From the NCBI GenBank assembly GCA_009801015.1, contig VHZZ01009401.1:14632-35028 (forward strand): a stretch of 20,397 bases of DNA, given 5' to 3'. This document shows, piece after piece, positions 1 to 10,087 of the stretch. Position 1 is the stretch's first letter, and every line of letters starts with the position of its first letter. The notes beneath the pieces were generated by a model that made no database searches, was not told where the DNA came from, and was given only the letters and a program-made list of their open reading frames with translations. This DNA is from Silene noctiflora. Lineage: Eukaryota > Streptophyta > Magnoliopsida > Caryophyllales > Caryophyllaceae. The translations under genes were made by a program, and so were the position numbers.

Positions 1-124
1 TTTTTTTTTTTTTTCCCAATTCCATTTCCCCCATTTTTGCACGCTTGCGATAATATTATTCCCTCACCATATACAGACCAATGTTCATAATAAAATGGCG
101 GGCTAAGAAATCAATCAGCTGGAG

Positions 125-190
125 ATGAAAAATCCCCCCAAAAACCCTAACCCTAAAACCTCCAAATTAGGGATTTTCTCAACTTCCTAA
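125..190 (+). other. possible upstream ORF before the PCF11-like start
   Basis: An ATG at 125 opens a 21-residue frame ending in TAA at 188-190. It is out of frame with the main ATG at 220 and spans the telo-box. A three-codon frame also starts at 94. The transcription start is unknown, so either may lie outside the mRNA. They matter only if the leader extends this far upstream. Confidence 0.25.
142..157 (+). promoter_or_regulatory. telo-box tandem in the PCF11-like leader/promoter
   Basis: AAACCCTAA is followed directly by CCCTAAA, about 65 bases before the ATG at 220. Interstitial telomere-type motifs of this kind (telo-boxes) are known in promoters and leaders of broadly expressed plant genes. 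A general RNA-processing factor is a plausible host. The motif is seen directly; its activity is inferred. Confidence 0.5.
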
Positions 191-219
191 ATCCCCTCAT
201 CCTAATTACTACCCAATTC

Positions 220-3200
220 ATGCCGACCGACGTCGTTTCGAAATCGGCACTTCCATCGCCGATTCTCGATCGATTTCGTATGCTACTGAAGGAGAGAGAA
301 AACGAACTCAGGTTTTCCGGCAACGATTTCGATGAACCTCCGACCACCGACGAATTTGTTCGAATTTACGAGGATGTTTTGTCGGAACTCACCATTAATT
401 CGAAACCTATTATTACAGATCTCACCATTATTGCTGGTGATTTTAGGGAGCATGCCGAGGGTATTGCTCACTCTATTTGTGCTCGGATTTTAGAGGTAAT
501 CAGTTTTGATTGATTGATTTCCCCCAATTTTGATTTAGGGTTTCGATTTTTGTTTAGTGTTTTGTGTAGTTGAATGTAGTAGTTTATATTTCTGAAGTGT
601 TAATGTTGTGATTTTGATGAAGTTGTTAAGTTGTAACCCAATGTACTAGCGCATAGCATTGAGAATTATCATGGTTTTAGCGGAACCAGGATTTTTAGTT
701 TTAGTTAAGGGGGCGAAAATTTTTAGGGGTGCGAACTAATAGAATAATGTAAAACTAGGATAAGTATCGAATATTTTAACCAACAGTTCCATTTTTTCCA
801 TAATCCAAAGGGGTGGCCGCCCCTGCTAGCCCCTTCCCCCTCCTCCACTTCAAGTCTTTTGTCTGTCTTTTAGTACTTCTGATTTTACAGCAATCTACTA
901 AATTTATGGTCGTAAGTAGCTCTGGTGTCTGTAGCTTTATTTTTAGATACTCAGCAGAGGTTTGTGAAAATTTATCAGATTTCCGTGGTGTTTATAGCTA
1001 GTTGTGCACATGTATGCAGGCTCCAGTAGAGCAAAAGTTGCCGGCATTGTATTTGTTGGATAGCATTGTCAAGAATATTGGACGGGATTATATTAGGCAC
1101 TTTGCATCTGATTTGCCTGAGGTGAGTTTATCTTTGTTATCGACTTATTTGATTGCTATGTCGACACTTAGGCGACTAAGATGCAAAGTGTTGTTAGTTG
1201 TGGATAATTCTTAGACTTAAGAAGAGTATCCACTTTGATTGTAGGACAACTGTAGCTGAGTTTTTCTTTGTTTCCGTGTTTTACTTACTTTGTTGCCCCC
1301 ATTTTCGTGCTTTAGGTATTCTGTGAGGTATATAGACAAGTTCCTCCCAATATGCATTCTTCGATGCGTCACTTGTTTGGCACCTGGTCAACTGTTTTCC
1401 CGTCGCCAGTGCTTCAACAGATTGAGGATGAATTGCAGCTATCTCCCCACTTGAATCAACCATCTTCCAGCTTAGCTAGTTTTAGGGCTTCTGAATCCCC
1501 TCGTCCCTCTCATGGCATACATGTGAACCCAGAATATTTGAAAGCACGACGTCAATTTGATAATGTTACAGTCAAGAATGTAAGTGGAATTTTTTTTGTT
1601 CTGTTTTTGCATGTCCATTCATGATTGTTAGCTTGTCTTCCCCCTCTATTGTGATTCTGATCACTGTGTTAGTTGCTTTGTTGAAAGAAGCACTACTTGA
1701 GCACGCACAAGGGTATAGAGTGAGGTGATGGTGTTAGAACACTTTAGGCACACCATTTACATTAGGTGCAACTAACAAGACAATCCTGGAAAATTAAAAG
1801 TTTGTTGCAAAAATAGTATGCCTTTGTCTCTTGCTTCGCGCTCACTGCTTCACGGTTTAAGTTAGAAATATGATGAAGCTGATATAACATTTTTTTATAT
1901 TAGTATAGAAATGAGTTTCTAACAAGTTACCTAAGAGTTGCATTAGCTATGTAAGAAAAAGAACTATCAACCAGTTAGCGTTAACAAAGAGCATGATCAC
2001 GCCTTTATCTTATAACATTTTGGTTCTGGATTAATTAAGCAAAATGATTTGAATAACTATTGGTCGCTTCTTATATTGTGAAGTAGGAGTCATTCGATGT
2101 AATTTTCATTATGGCTCATCCGCAAACAATCAATCGACACTAAAGACATGGGTAAGCCTTAGTACAATTGATCCCTTGAGGAACTGGGTAATTTTCTTGT
2201 AGGACTTCAGTGTTTTGACTTTTGACTGAATTGTATAAGACTTTCAAGCGCCCAATGGCTTTCAAATATCAAGCAAAAACATGGTACCTTGTTGGTGCCT
2301 TTATGCTTTAGTTGTAGTGTTGTATTGTATTGTTGATGAGTATCATGGCTTCTTGATATGAAATGTAAATTTATGAGCAGCGCTATCATAAGTTCTCTGC
2401 ATGATTGGAGAACATGACTAACGTGGTGGGTTGAATTTATGTGATACTTATTGACCCAGTTGTGCAAGAAACATAGAATATCTTTAAGGCCCTTGTTTTG
2501 GATACTAAAGTAGGAGGGAAAGGGAAGGAAAGGAAGTGGAGGGAGATTGGAGGCGGCAATTTTCCCTCATAATCTTTCCTTTGTTGAAGAGGAAATAATT
2601 GGCTTTGAGGAGGGAAATGGAGGGATCTAATTTCCCTCCCCTCCAAATCCCCCCAATCCAAACACGCCCCCTAAGTGTTGACTTTTCCTGTCATGAATGT
2701 TCCATAATTTTAATCAGCGAAGGTATTCATTAGTAATAGACAAAAGGAAATGAAAGTTGTGCAACCGTGAAATTAACATTGCTCAACAGAGGCATGTTTA
2801 TAACTTTATACCTTGTGAGCATTGGGCCAATTGTGTTCATTACTATTTTGTCTATTTCAGAACATCCCGCTTGGGAGAGGAGTGCCTAGTTTTAAGACAC
2901 CGAGTCACAAGGATTCGATTGGATTTGAAGATGATGATTATGATCAAGGAGAAAATTTTGATAATCAAAGATTCTACTCAACTGGAGTTGGAGGCCGCAT
3001 GCCGTTTCCACCATCTGCAATTAAGCTATTGCCATCTGCCAGTGGTTCTGGTAGGCAATTGTCGCCTTCTGTTGACAACTTTTCAGTCTCCAATTCACCA
3101 GGCAGGATGTTTGAAAGGGAGTCTCCTTCTCATTATGGGCGTAGGGTGAGAGGAAGAGATGAGGAGATAGTGGACTGGCAGAAAAGGCATCGCTCTGATG

Positions 3201-5590
3201 ATTTCAATTATGGCCGTGAAAATATTGCTGCCTTCGGTTTAAGTAATGGGTTTGACCATGATAGGCCAAGGGCTTTGATTGATGCTTATGGCCAAGATGA
3301 TGGGCAAAGGTCTTTGATAAAGAAACCAGTAACGTTCGATCACCAAACTGTGAATGGTGCAATGAATAAAATTGTTGAAAACTCATGGCAGAGTACAGAG
3401 GAGGAAGAATTCGATTGGGAAGATATGAGCCCTACTTTGGCGGATAGCAAGACTAGTAACTTCATCCAGTCTTCTATTCCATTAACCCGGGATTTCAGTC
3501 AAACTTCGGTAAATTCTGTTCCTTCCAGACCCCTTGATCATAGTTTAAGGAGAAATTGGGGAAATTCTGCGCAGATACCGAGGACAGAGGACTCTCAAAA
3601 AGCTTTTGAAGATGTGAATCAGATGCGAGATGTATAGTCTTCAAACCCATTAGTTACCTTGTTTTGTCACTATCCATGCATTACGATTAGTTTCCATCTC
3701 ATCCTCGTATTCTCCTTGATTGACTCTTGTTGTCTACTTTAAAAAAAATTTAATCTAAAGCTTTCCTCCCAACTTTTGTTAGCCTTCATCTATACTAGTT
3801 TTTCTGTGAGATAGTTTAGGTCGTCGTTCCTTTTTTTTCTCTTTAAAAATGCATTCTTCCCCTTAGACTTCCCTTTATTTGTGTTATTTGGCTTGGATAT
3901 GGTACCACTTCTGATCCTTCATCAACATTTTAATGTTCTATTCTATTGATGTACAGGGAACTTTGAATTTGCCTGGCACACTTGCTGCAACTTTACAAAA
4001 ACTTCCAGTTGCTGGAAGAGAACATGCCTCTCAACTAAACATAAATGGAGCACCTCAAGATGTACACCATTTTAAGCAAGATCATTTTCATGTTTCAATG
4101 AGGGCTCCTTCACCTCTAGGGCCACCAATATCAACTGAAGTACGGCCTCCGACCAGTTCGCATAGCTTGATGCCTTTTCCGCCTCTCTACCCATCGCAAA
4201 AACAGCCAAGGCCTTCATTTGAGTGTATGAATTCTAGTTTTACCATTTTGAATCAAGGCCCCCAACAATTTGAAAATGATGATAGCAGAAATTCGTTTTC
4301 AATGAATCCAGCACAACGGCCTCAGCCTGGAGTTCTTCCTGGTCATTACCAACCTCGCTTGCCCGTCTCCTTGCCGCAACCATTGCATCCAACTCAGGAG
4401 GCCCGGTCCAATGTTGTATCTACTGTAGCACCAGCACTACTGCGACCTGTTAATCTCGGATATCCGCATCAAGGCCAAATGGCTTCTTCTAGTAATATTC
4501 GGAACAATCCTATACATGCGTTCCATTCTTCTGCTTTCCAGAATGCCGCTAATAGCTCAATGCAATTTCGAGGAGCCGGGCCACTAACTGTTTCAGGCCC
4601 TCGTCCGTACTCTCACATTCTGCCTCTCCCCCAGAATTCTGGTCCTGTTCCTAACCAGCCAGCCCCTGTTAATATATCTGGTTTACTAGATTCTCTTGTC
4701 GCTAAAGGACTCTTCCCATTAGTGAAACAACCCTCTGAACAGGTAACTTTGTAGTGATGCTTTTCCATGCTTGTTTGTTTGTTCGATTTTTTTTTTTTTA
4801 ATTTTTATCTTTAATTTTCATTAAGTTTTTTAGTTTATGTTTCCTTCATTTCTTTGATATCCTATAGTTTTTGTTTTTGTTTTTGTTTTTGATGTCTCTC
4901 AACTCACAGTGGCGAATTGACTCTTTTTCGTCACTTCTTTTGCATTGTGTATTGTTTACCTTAAATCCTAAAGACATGATTGATTGTGGAAGAAGTCAAT
5001 GAAATGGAGGGAGTATCTGCTGTTTACTTATTTGTTGAATTTAATTTGTCTATTCTCAGGATTCGATTGGAGTAGAGTTTGATCCAGACCGCCTAAAAGT
5101 GCGTCATGAGTCAGCCATACGGGCTCTGTATGAGGATCTTCCCAGGCAATGTACAACATGTGGCCTAAGATTCAAGACACAAGATGAACACAGTAAGCAC
5201 ATGGATTGGCATGTCACTAAGAATAGGATATCGAAGAATCGTAAGCACAACCCTTCTCGTAAGTGGTTTGTCAGTGCTAGTATGTGGCTCAGTGGCACAG
5301 AAGCATTGGGTGTTGATGCCACTCCTGGGTTTTTGCCTACTGAGACTGCTGTTGAGATCAAGGATGATGAAGAGATGGCTGTGCCGGCAGATGAAGATCA
5401 AACTACTTGTGCTTTATGTGGGGAATCTTTTGAAGATTTTTATAGTGATGAGACTGAAGAATGGATGTATAGAGGAGCTGTATACTTGAACACACCTTAT
5501 AGTGGTACATCTCTAGGCATGGACAGATCACAGTTAGGCCCTATAGTACATGCTAAATGTAGGTCTGAGTCTACTACTGCTCCTTCCTGA
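220..5590 (+). CDS. PCFS4: PCF11/PCFS4-like polyadenylation and cleavage factor (6 coding exons)
   Basis: Plant homologue of yeast/human PCF11, a nuclear pre-mRNA 3'-end processing and transcription-termination factor that binds the RNA polymerase II C-terminal domain. Coding exons are 220-495, 1020-1121, 1316-1579, 2861-3631, 3957-4742 and 5060-5590; all junctions are GT-AG and phase 0, giving 909 residues. The CID covers about residues 44-166 and includes [16 protein letters not shown] and [13 protein letters not shown]. The middle is long, polar and Pro/Gln/Ser-rich and probably disordered. [11 protein letters not shown] lies near residue 714. The C-terminal part has a C2H2-type finger (C764, C767, H780, H784) and a second finger (C850, C853, H897, C900) around the conserved [14 protein letters not shown] stretch. 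The start was chosen as the first ATG in frame with the CID. Arabidopsis PCFS4 is about 800 residues, so the length is in range. Which PCFS paralogue it is cannot be settled here; the family is certain. The C-terminus may be shortened relative to relatives (see findings). Confidence 0.95.
679..850. mobile_element. degenerate repeat insertion in PCF11-like intron 1
   Basis: A stretch running from GCGGAACCAGG to GGCCGCCCCTGCTAGCCCC and on to TCCTCCAC is more GC-rich than the AT-rich intron around it. The wording resembles a widespread plant repeat with GGAACCAGGATTTT at one end and CCCCT-rich sequence at the other. The ends pair poorly, so family and borders are uncertain. It does not disturb the splice sites. 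Confidence 0.35.
2487..2674. mobile_element. MITE-like element in PCF11-like intron 3
   Basis: The left end reads GGCCCTTGTTTTGGAT and the right end, reverse-complemented, reads GGGGGCGTGTTTGGATT. Both continue inward into purine-rich AGGAGGGAAAG-type sequence, giving imperfect terminal inverted repeats around about 190 bp. The flanks show TTAA on the left and CTAA on the right, a possible short target duplication. This general form is typical of short non-autonomous hAT- or PIF-type elements in plant introns. The superfamily is not proven. Confidence 0.5.
4867..4890 (+). repeat. (GTTTTT)4 microsatellite in intron 5
   Basis: Four perfect GTTTTT units lie in the fifth intron of the PCF11-like gene, upstream of the acceptor at 5059. 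No function is evident. Confidence 0.85.
4985..5013. mobile_element. possible Stowaway-type terminus in intron 5
   Basis: ATGGAGGGAGTAT reads on the other strand as ATACTCCCTCCAT, the common terminal sequence of plant Stowaway MITEs. I find no matching opposite end, so at most this is a truncated copy. Confidence 0.3.
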
Positions 5591-5611
5591 CTTTTTGGCC
5601 CTGCAAAACAG

Positions 5612-6243
5612 GTGAATACACAATTTAATGTAAATGTTTATTAACATCTCTTTTTAAGTCAACATGTTGTGATGTTATTGGCATTGTTGTTGATGTAAAG
5701 GCGTCACTATTATTTATAAACAAGATACATCTCGTTCTTTTTCCCCTCTCAATGTTGGGATTTATGAAATTTGTTAAGCAAGAGTATGATGTTACCATTT
5801 CCAGTTGGGCCATTGATGAGCTATTATTCAGTTTTGTTATCTGATGGAATAAAGGGAAATGACTCCCTAAACTCAGTTATTTTTTTTTTTTTTTTCATGG
5901 TGAACTAGCAGAGTGCTCAATTCTGTCATTTGAGACACTGGAGTAATGTTTTTTGTAAAGATGCATCTAGATGTGGAATAAAGCGTTGAGTTGGGAGTAG
6001 CATAATAATTATAGTATTTCTTTCACAATGAGTCACTTAGTGGTTTCCTTGACATGGATGGTAGGATTGTTCTCTTTGTGTAATGAGGCGGTCTACTGAT
6101 GCGGGTCCATAGGGATGTTCCATGTTGTGACGATTCTATATATGTCAAATTCTGGTTGCTGCATTGACATTTCTTCTATATTATGCTATTTATGTTATTT
6201 ACAAAATTCATTGAGTTTTAACATTCTCCTCTGTTATATTCAG
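5612..6243 (+). other. probable 3' UTR intron of the PCF11-like gene
   Basis: CAG|GTGAAT at 5611/5612 and a TTCAG acceptor ending at 6243 define a likely intron that begins 21 bases after the stop codon. The next exon starts GGACAGCAAAGAAG and may end at a second donor (gt at 6258-6259), with an acceptor TACTGCAG ending at 6633. The 3' UTR would then continue to roughly 6860. The sites are seen; their use is inferred. Confidence 0.55.
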
Positions 6244-7447
6244 GGACAGCAAAGAAGGTAGAGAAATGCAGCAAATGAGGAGTAAATTATCGGCCTAGAT
6301 ACCCATCTTTCTTGTAACATTAGTTTGAGTTCTGGTTAGTAGCAAGATCTTACATTTTTTCCCCTTTCTTTCCCTTTTTAAATAGTTACCTTAAGGAGAT
6401 GTTCAACCGTAGACTTCATTACAGAATCATGTATATACAGTCGAGGATATCAGACTTGCAACCCATAGCCCCTTGCGGATAGACATGAATCTAAATAGTT
6501 TGGATTCTTTCTGTATCCCTTGTTTTGCTTTCCTTTTTTTCCCCTTGTTTTTGACTATGAATCCCTCTGCAAATCTAATGTTGGAAATTGAAGATTAGAA
6601 AGACTTGCTGCATATTTCTTACATGTACTGCAGGAAATGGTAGCATCGAGTGGAAGCAGATCAGATCAGAATATAATCTGAGATCACTTTGCAACAAGTT
6701 TTGAGAATGTTGAAGGAAACAAATGCTGTTTTATCTAGAGATGCAGAGGCCAAAGTTCACATATTTGTAAAATGTAGCTTGACCTATTTTCATCTTCCAT
6801 AGAATTTGTACCTTGTTGACTTGTTGTATATTGGTTAATGTTAACGACACACCAAGGGTTATTGTTTGCATTTTTGTTGATTTCAGTGTATTGATCGATT
6901 ATTGTTTTTGTTGCGTCACGGACCGCTTGTATTTATCATAGTTGATTAGCAATAATTAAGGACAAGATTGAAGATTAAGTTGAATAGCAAAATGAATGTA
7001 ATTACATTAGACAACACTCCATGTAAAGTGAATGGTAAATTGAGATTCAGCTAATTAATGGATTTAATTAACACTTCCTCAAGAACTTCAAATGAACTCA
7101 GGTGGGTGAAGATTACCATGTTTTATGGTCTTTTGCTGATCAATCAATATCCGCCAACAGCAGTTAAAGTCTCAAGAAAATCGCCTTTTCGGCCACCAAC
7201 CCATCTCATCTGGAGGACCATGGGAGTCGAAAGGAACGAGAGGAGAAGCAAGTGAGGTTCTCTCCCTCTCTAAATGGAGTGACTCTGTTCCTCGAGACCC
7301 TGTCGTATAGGACAGAAAGGCTTTGTACTTCTGTCCGATCCTCCCTATCTCCGAGTAGGCTTAGCTCTTCCGCACATCTTTTGAGGGAGTCCTTATCCAA
7401 ACTACGTTATGCTTTTCAGTCGCATAAAAGTGAAGTGCAATTGATGG

Positions 7448-7658
7448 ACTATACAACCAGTTGTACGGTGTAGAATCTGAGCTTTGAATAAAGTATCCGA
7501 GCTTTATGTTAAAGAATATGAGCTTTATTAGAAAGTATCTGATCTCATCCATTTACACATTAAAAATATGAACTTTACATTAGCTCAGAAAAAATACATA
7601 TAATCTCAGATTCTTATACCTTGGTTGTACAATGTTTATATACAACTGGATGTATAAT
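7448..7658. mobile_element. short terminal-inverted-repeat element with internal ~21-bp repeats
   Basis: The 18-bp ends ACTATACAACCAGTTGTA (7448-7465) and TACAACTGGATGTATAAT (7641-7658) are inverted repeats matching at 16 of 18 positions. Further inside, TAGAATCTGAG on the left pairs with CTCAGATTCTTA on the right. The interior from about 7479 repeats a degenerate 20-21-bp unit beginning TGAGCTTT or CGAGCTTT and ending AAAGTATC or AAAGAATA, at least three times. There is no coding capacity. It is a non-autonomous DNA transposon in form; the family is not identified. Confidence 0.6.
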
Positions 7659-7992
7659 ATTTGTGAAGTGAATGCGGCACTGACATTGACGAAGCTAGGT
7701 TTAAATTTATCTAGAGACGAAACATCAACTTACCTATATTTCTATTGATAGTTATTGACTGAAAAACGAAAGGTTATCGTGTATTTTTTCCCCCAAAGAA
7801 CCCGGTCGGCCCATAACCTGGCCGGCCTCACTGCTTGTAGTCTAGTACTTAGCTCCGTCTTTGGGCACCAATTACAAAGCGAAGTAAACCTAATTAAAAA
7901 GATGCATATTCCAATCAGACCAATCAAATTAGCCGGTCTATAAATTAAGATATAATCTCGACTCTCAATATCCAAGTACCACAGAAAGCGCA

Positions 7993-8110
7993 CTACTCCA
8001 CATTCTACTGAATTTGGACCACACAAATCAACCCAAAAAAGGAAATAGGAAGAAAACCTGAATAATCTGTTTAAGGAAATAGAGAAGAAAATGGTGAATG
8101 GGAGGGAGTA
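7993..8110. mobile_element. Stowaway-like MITE
   Basis: The segment starts CTACTCCACATTC and ends GAATGGGAGGGAGTA, so the two ends are imperfect inverted repeats beginning TACTCC, and TA lies at the borders as in Stowaway insertions. The interior AAAAAAGGAAATAGG and its partner AAGGAAATAGAG resemble common Stowaway interiors. It is about 118 bp and non-coding. Confidence 0.55.
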
Positions 8111-9063
8111 TATATTAGTATCTGATTTTAACTTATGAAGAGACAAATAAAATCATCGAGACGAAAGCAGGTTGGCCCAAATTAGCAAAAAATTTATCCT
8201 ATTTATCCAAATAAAGTGTTTTTTTTAATCCGTTGTAATCTCAAAAACCAAATATATATACGGTAAGAAAACCCAACAATTTCAAGAAATGAAGTCATCA
8301 AACCCTAGCGATCTAAGTACGAGTGTACAATGTACTTATCCCCATTTCAATATCTCATAAAACATTGACAAACCTAATTGAAAGAAGAATACAAGGAATC
8401 CCTGTGGGTTTGCACAAATACTATCTACAATCAGTTGAATATTAGCACGTACAACCAACATATATATAAGCGAGCTTATGCGTAGTTTTTTTGAGCTTAC
8501 TTAAAATTTATTTTTTTATGGTTAATGTGCAAGTTGAAAAACTTTGTAATATAGCTTAGGCTCTTTAAAGCAAAAGTGGAAACTTTGATATAAAACCTAG
8601 ATTGTTGTATAGTTTATTAAATGTTGTGTTTGATCCACATGCATGAAATATACGAAGTACGTATCTCATTAAAGGAGAGTGCAGTTGGTAGGCAGTCAAA
8701 TTAAATGAGGTTCTGAAACTGAACAAATTATAAAGTTCTGTCAACTCTGTCTCCTGCTTCATATGCATTGACTTCATTGCTGTGCTCTCTCTTCTTTACT
8801 TTACTTGTTCTCGTTTTACATACTTAGGTTGTTTGCTTAAATGTCTTTCGTATGTACTGTTATTTATTTACAGTATAATATTTATAGTAAACGGTTTTAT
8901 CAAAACGTTATTACAATTCTGTGTAAGGACCAAGGGGATTAAACATTTTAACTGAAACTTTATATTTTCATAACGCCTTGTTTATGTTTAAATAACCGCA
9001 AGTCTTTTGCATTATCATACAGTATTCGTTGTACCGCTTTATACGAGATTATCAGTTGGTATG

Positions 9064-9083
9064 GGGCCTGTTTCCTTGTAGTG
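9064..9083 (-). mobile_element. CACTA-type terminal inverted repeat (solo end)
   Basis: Read on the minus strand this is CACTACAAGGAAACAGGCCC, the typical terminus of CACTA/En-Spm DNA transposons. It lies just beyond the likely 3' end of the HD-ZIP IV transcript. No convincing partner end is visible, so it is a remnant or a chance match. Confidence 0.35.
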
Positions 9084-9089
9084 ACGTAG

Positions 9090-9589
9090 AATTTCATATA
9101 CTTTTAACAAATACAACAGGTGATGGAGTTTCCAAGACAATTCCTACAACTTAAAACATTCACAAGAAAAGAATTCATCACTACAAGTCTAGAACACATA
9201 CATCAACAAATTCCTACATCAATAATCTCCAGACTCCAAACAAATTAAAACACTACTAGAAAACATACAATTGACAAGCACACTGCACACACACACACAC
9301 TAATGTATCAAAGTAATTACTTGCAACAAAAACACTCTTTGAAAGCTTATGAAGATGATCATTCTCCAACTTCATATACCTCTCTTCTCTTCTTTTTAAC
9401 TTGCTCACTATAATGTTTAGGTGTAGTCAATACCCGAACCTATTACCCTTGCAACTGTAGCGATTCATTTATATGATTCCTTTGAAATTTTCGCTATTGC
9501 AAGGATCGCAAAGGTGCGTTCTTGACTTCCTCCATCTATCGATACTACTATAAATTCCTTCATTCTCTACTGCGTCATCTACGATCAAT
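9090..9589 (-). other. probable distal 3' UTR exon of the HD-ZIP IV gene
   Basis: After an acceptor TTTGGCAG (cag at 9592-9590) the minus strand continues without a useful frame through AT-rich sequence containing a short GT-repeat tract (9286-9300). TGTTGTATTTGTT near 9110 could be a plant far-upstream polyadenylation element. The end point is a guess. Confidence 0.4.
9286..9300. repeat. short (CA)n tract
   Basis: About seven CA units are present. They lie in the predicted 3' UTR of the HD-ZIP IV gene and read as GT on the transcript. Confidence 0.8.
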
Positions 9590-10054
9590 CTGCCAAATCA
9601 AAGAAAAATAAAGGCAATTCAAGAAGTCAACAACACATAGTTAATGGTCTATACGATGTATCAATAAGTGATTCATAAGTTATGCTGTGCAAAATTGAAA
9701 GCTCCAACTACTAAAATTGATGATTTTCGATATTAAATGATTTTTCGATATTGAATGGTTTAGGTCCAAGGATGCACATTAATAGAAAGTGGCTAGGTGA
9801 AGAACTTTATACAATCAAGTTATTATTGAGATAACAACTATGTGTCCCAGATAATAAATACTAGCTACTCTACAATTAGGATCCAAGAACTTGACAACTA
9901 GCTTGTTCGTCTTAATTTTGCTTCAAATAAATGTTACGATAGTAACTTGGCATAAGCTATTGTAAGGTTGTTGGACTCCGTAGGATGGTCTTACATTCGA
10001 CCTTCCATTATGTTGTTTTAATTTGGAACAAAAGTGACTATAAGGTGAACTTAC
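9590..10054 (-). other. 3' UTR intron of the HD-ZIP IV gene
   Basis: On the minus strand GACGG|GTAAGT gives a strong donor (gt at 10054-10053), 33 bases after the stop codon. TTTCTTTGATTTGGCAG gives a good acceptor at 9590. The intron is 465 bp. Because the junction lies within 50 bases of the stop it should not trigger nonsense-mediated decay. Confidence 0.65.
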
Positions 10055-10087
10055 CCGTCAGCATCAAAAGAGTGAGCATGTCATGAA

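Larger units (their letters stand above)
6870..9063. other. intergenic spacer between convergent genes
   Basis: AT-rich DNA separates the two 3' ends. The reading frames here are short and resemble nothing I recognise. The only structures I can support are the terminal-inverted-repeat element at 7448-7658 and the Stowaway-like MITE near 7993-8110. From about 8160 to 9060 I see no gene, RNA or clear repeat. Confidence 0.6.

Noticed and set aside
7206..7400. 64-residue minus-strand frame in the spacer
   Set aside because: Overlaps an equally open + frame, has no recognisable motif and no neighbouring exon signals; likely chance.
7742..8146. 134-residue minus-strand frame
   Set aside because: It runs through the Stowaway-like MITE, and its Phe/Leu-rich, low-complexity composition is that of translated AT-rich DNA. 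No homologous domain was recognised.
9250..9266. CACTACTAGAAAACATA as a CACTA transposon end
   Set aside because: Lies inside the likely 3' UTR exon, lacks subterminal repeats and has no partner; the short match is easily chance.
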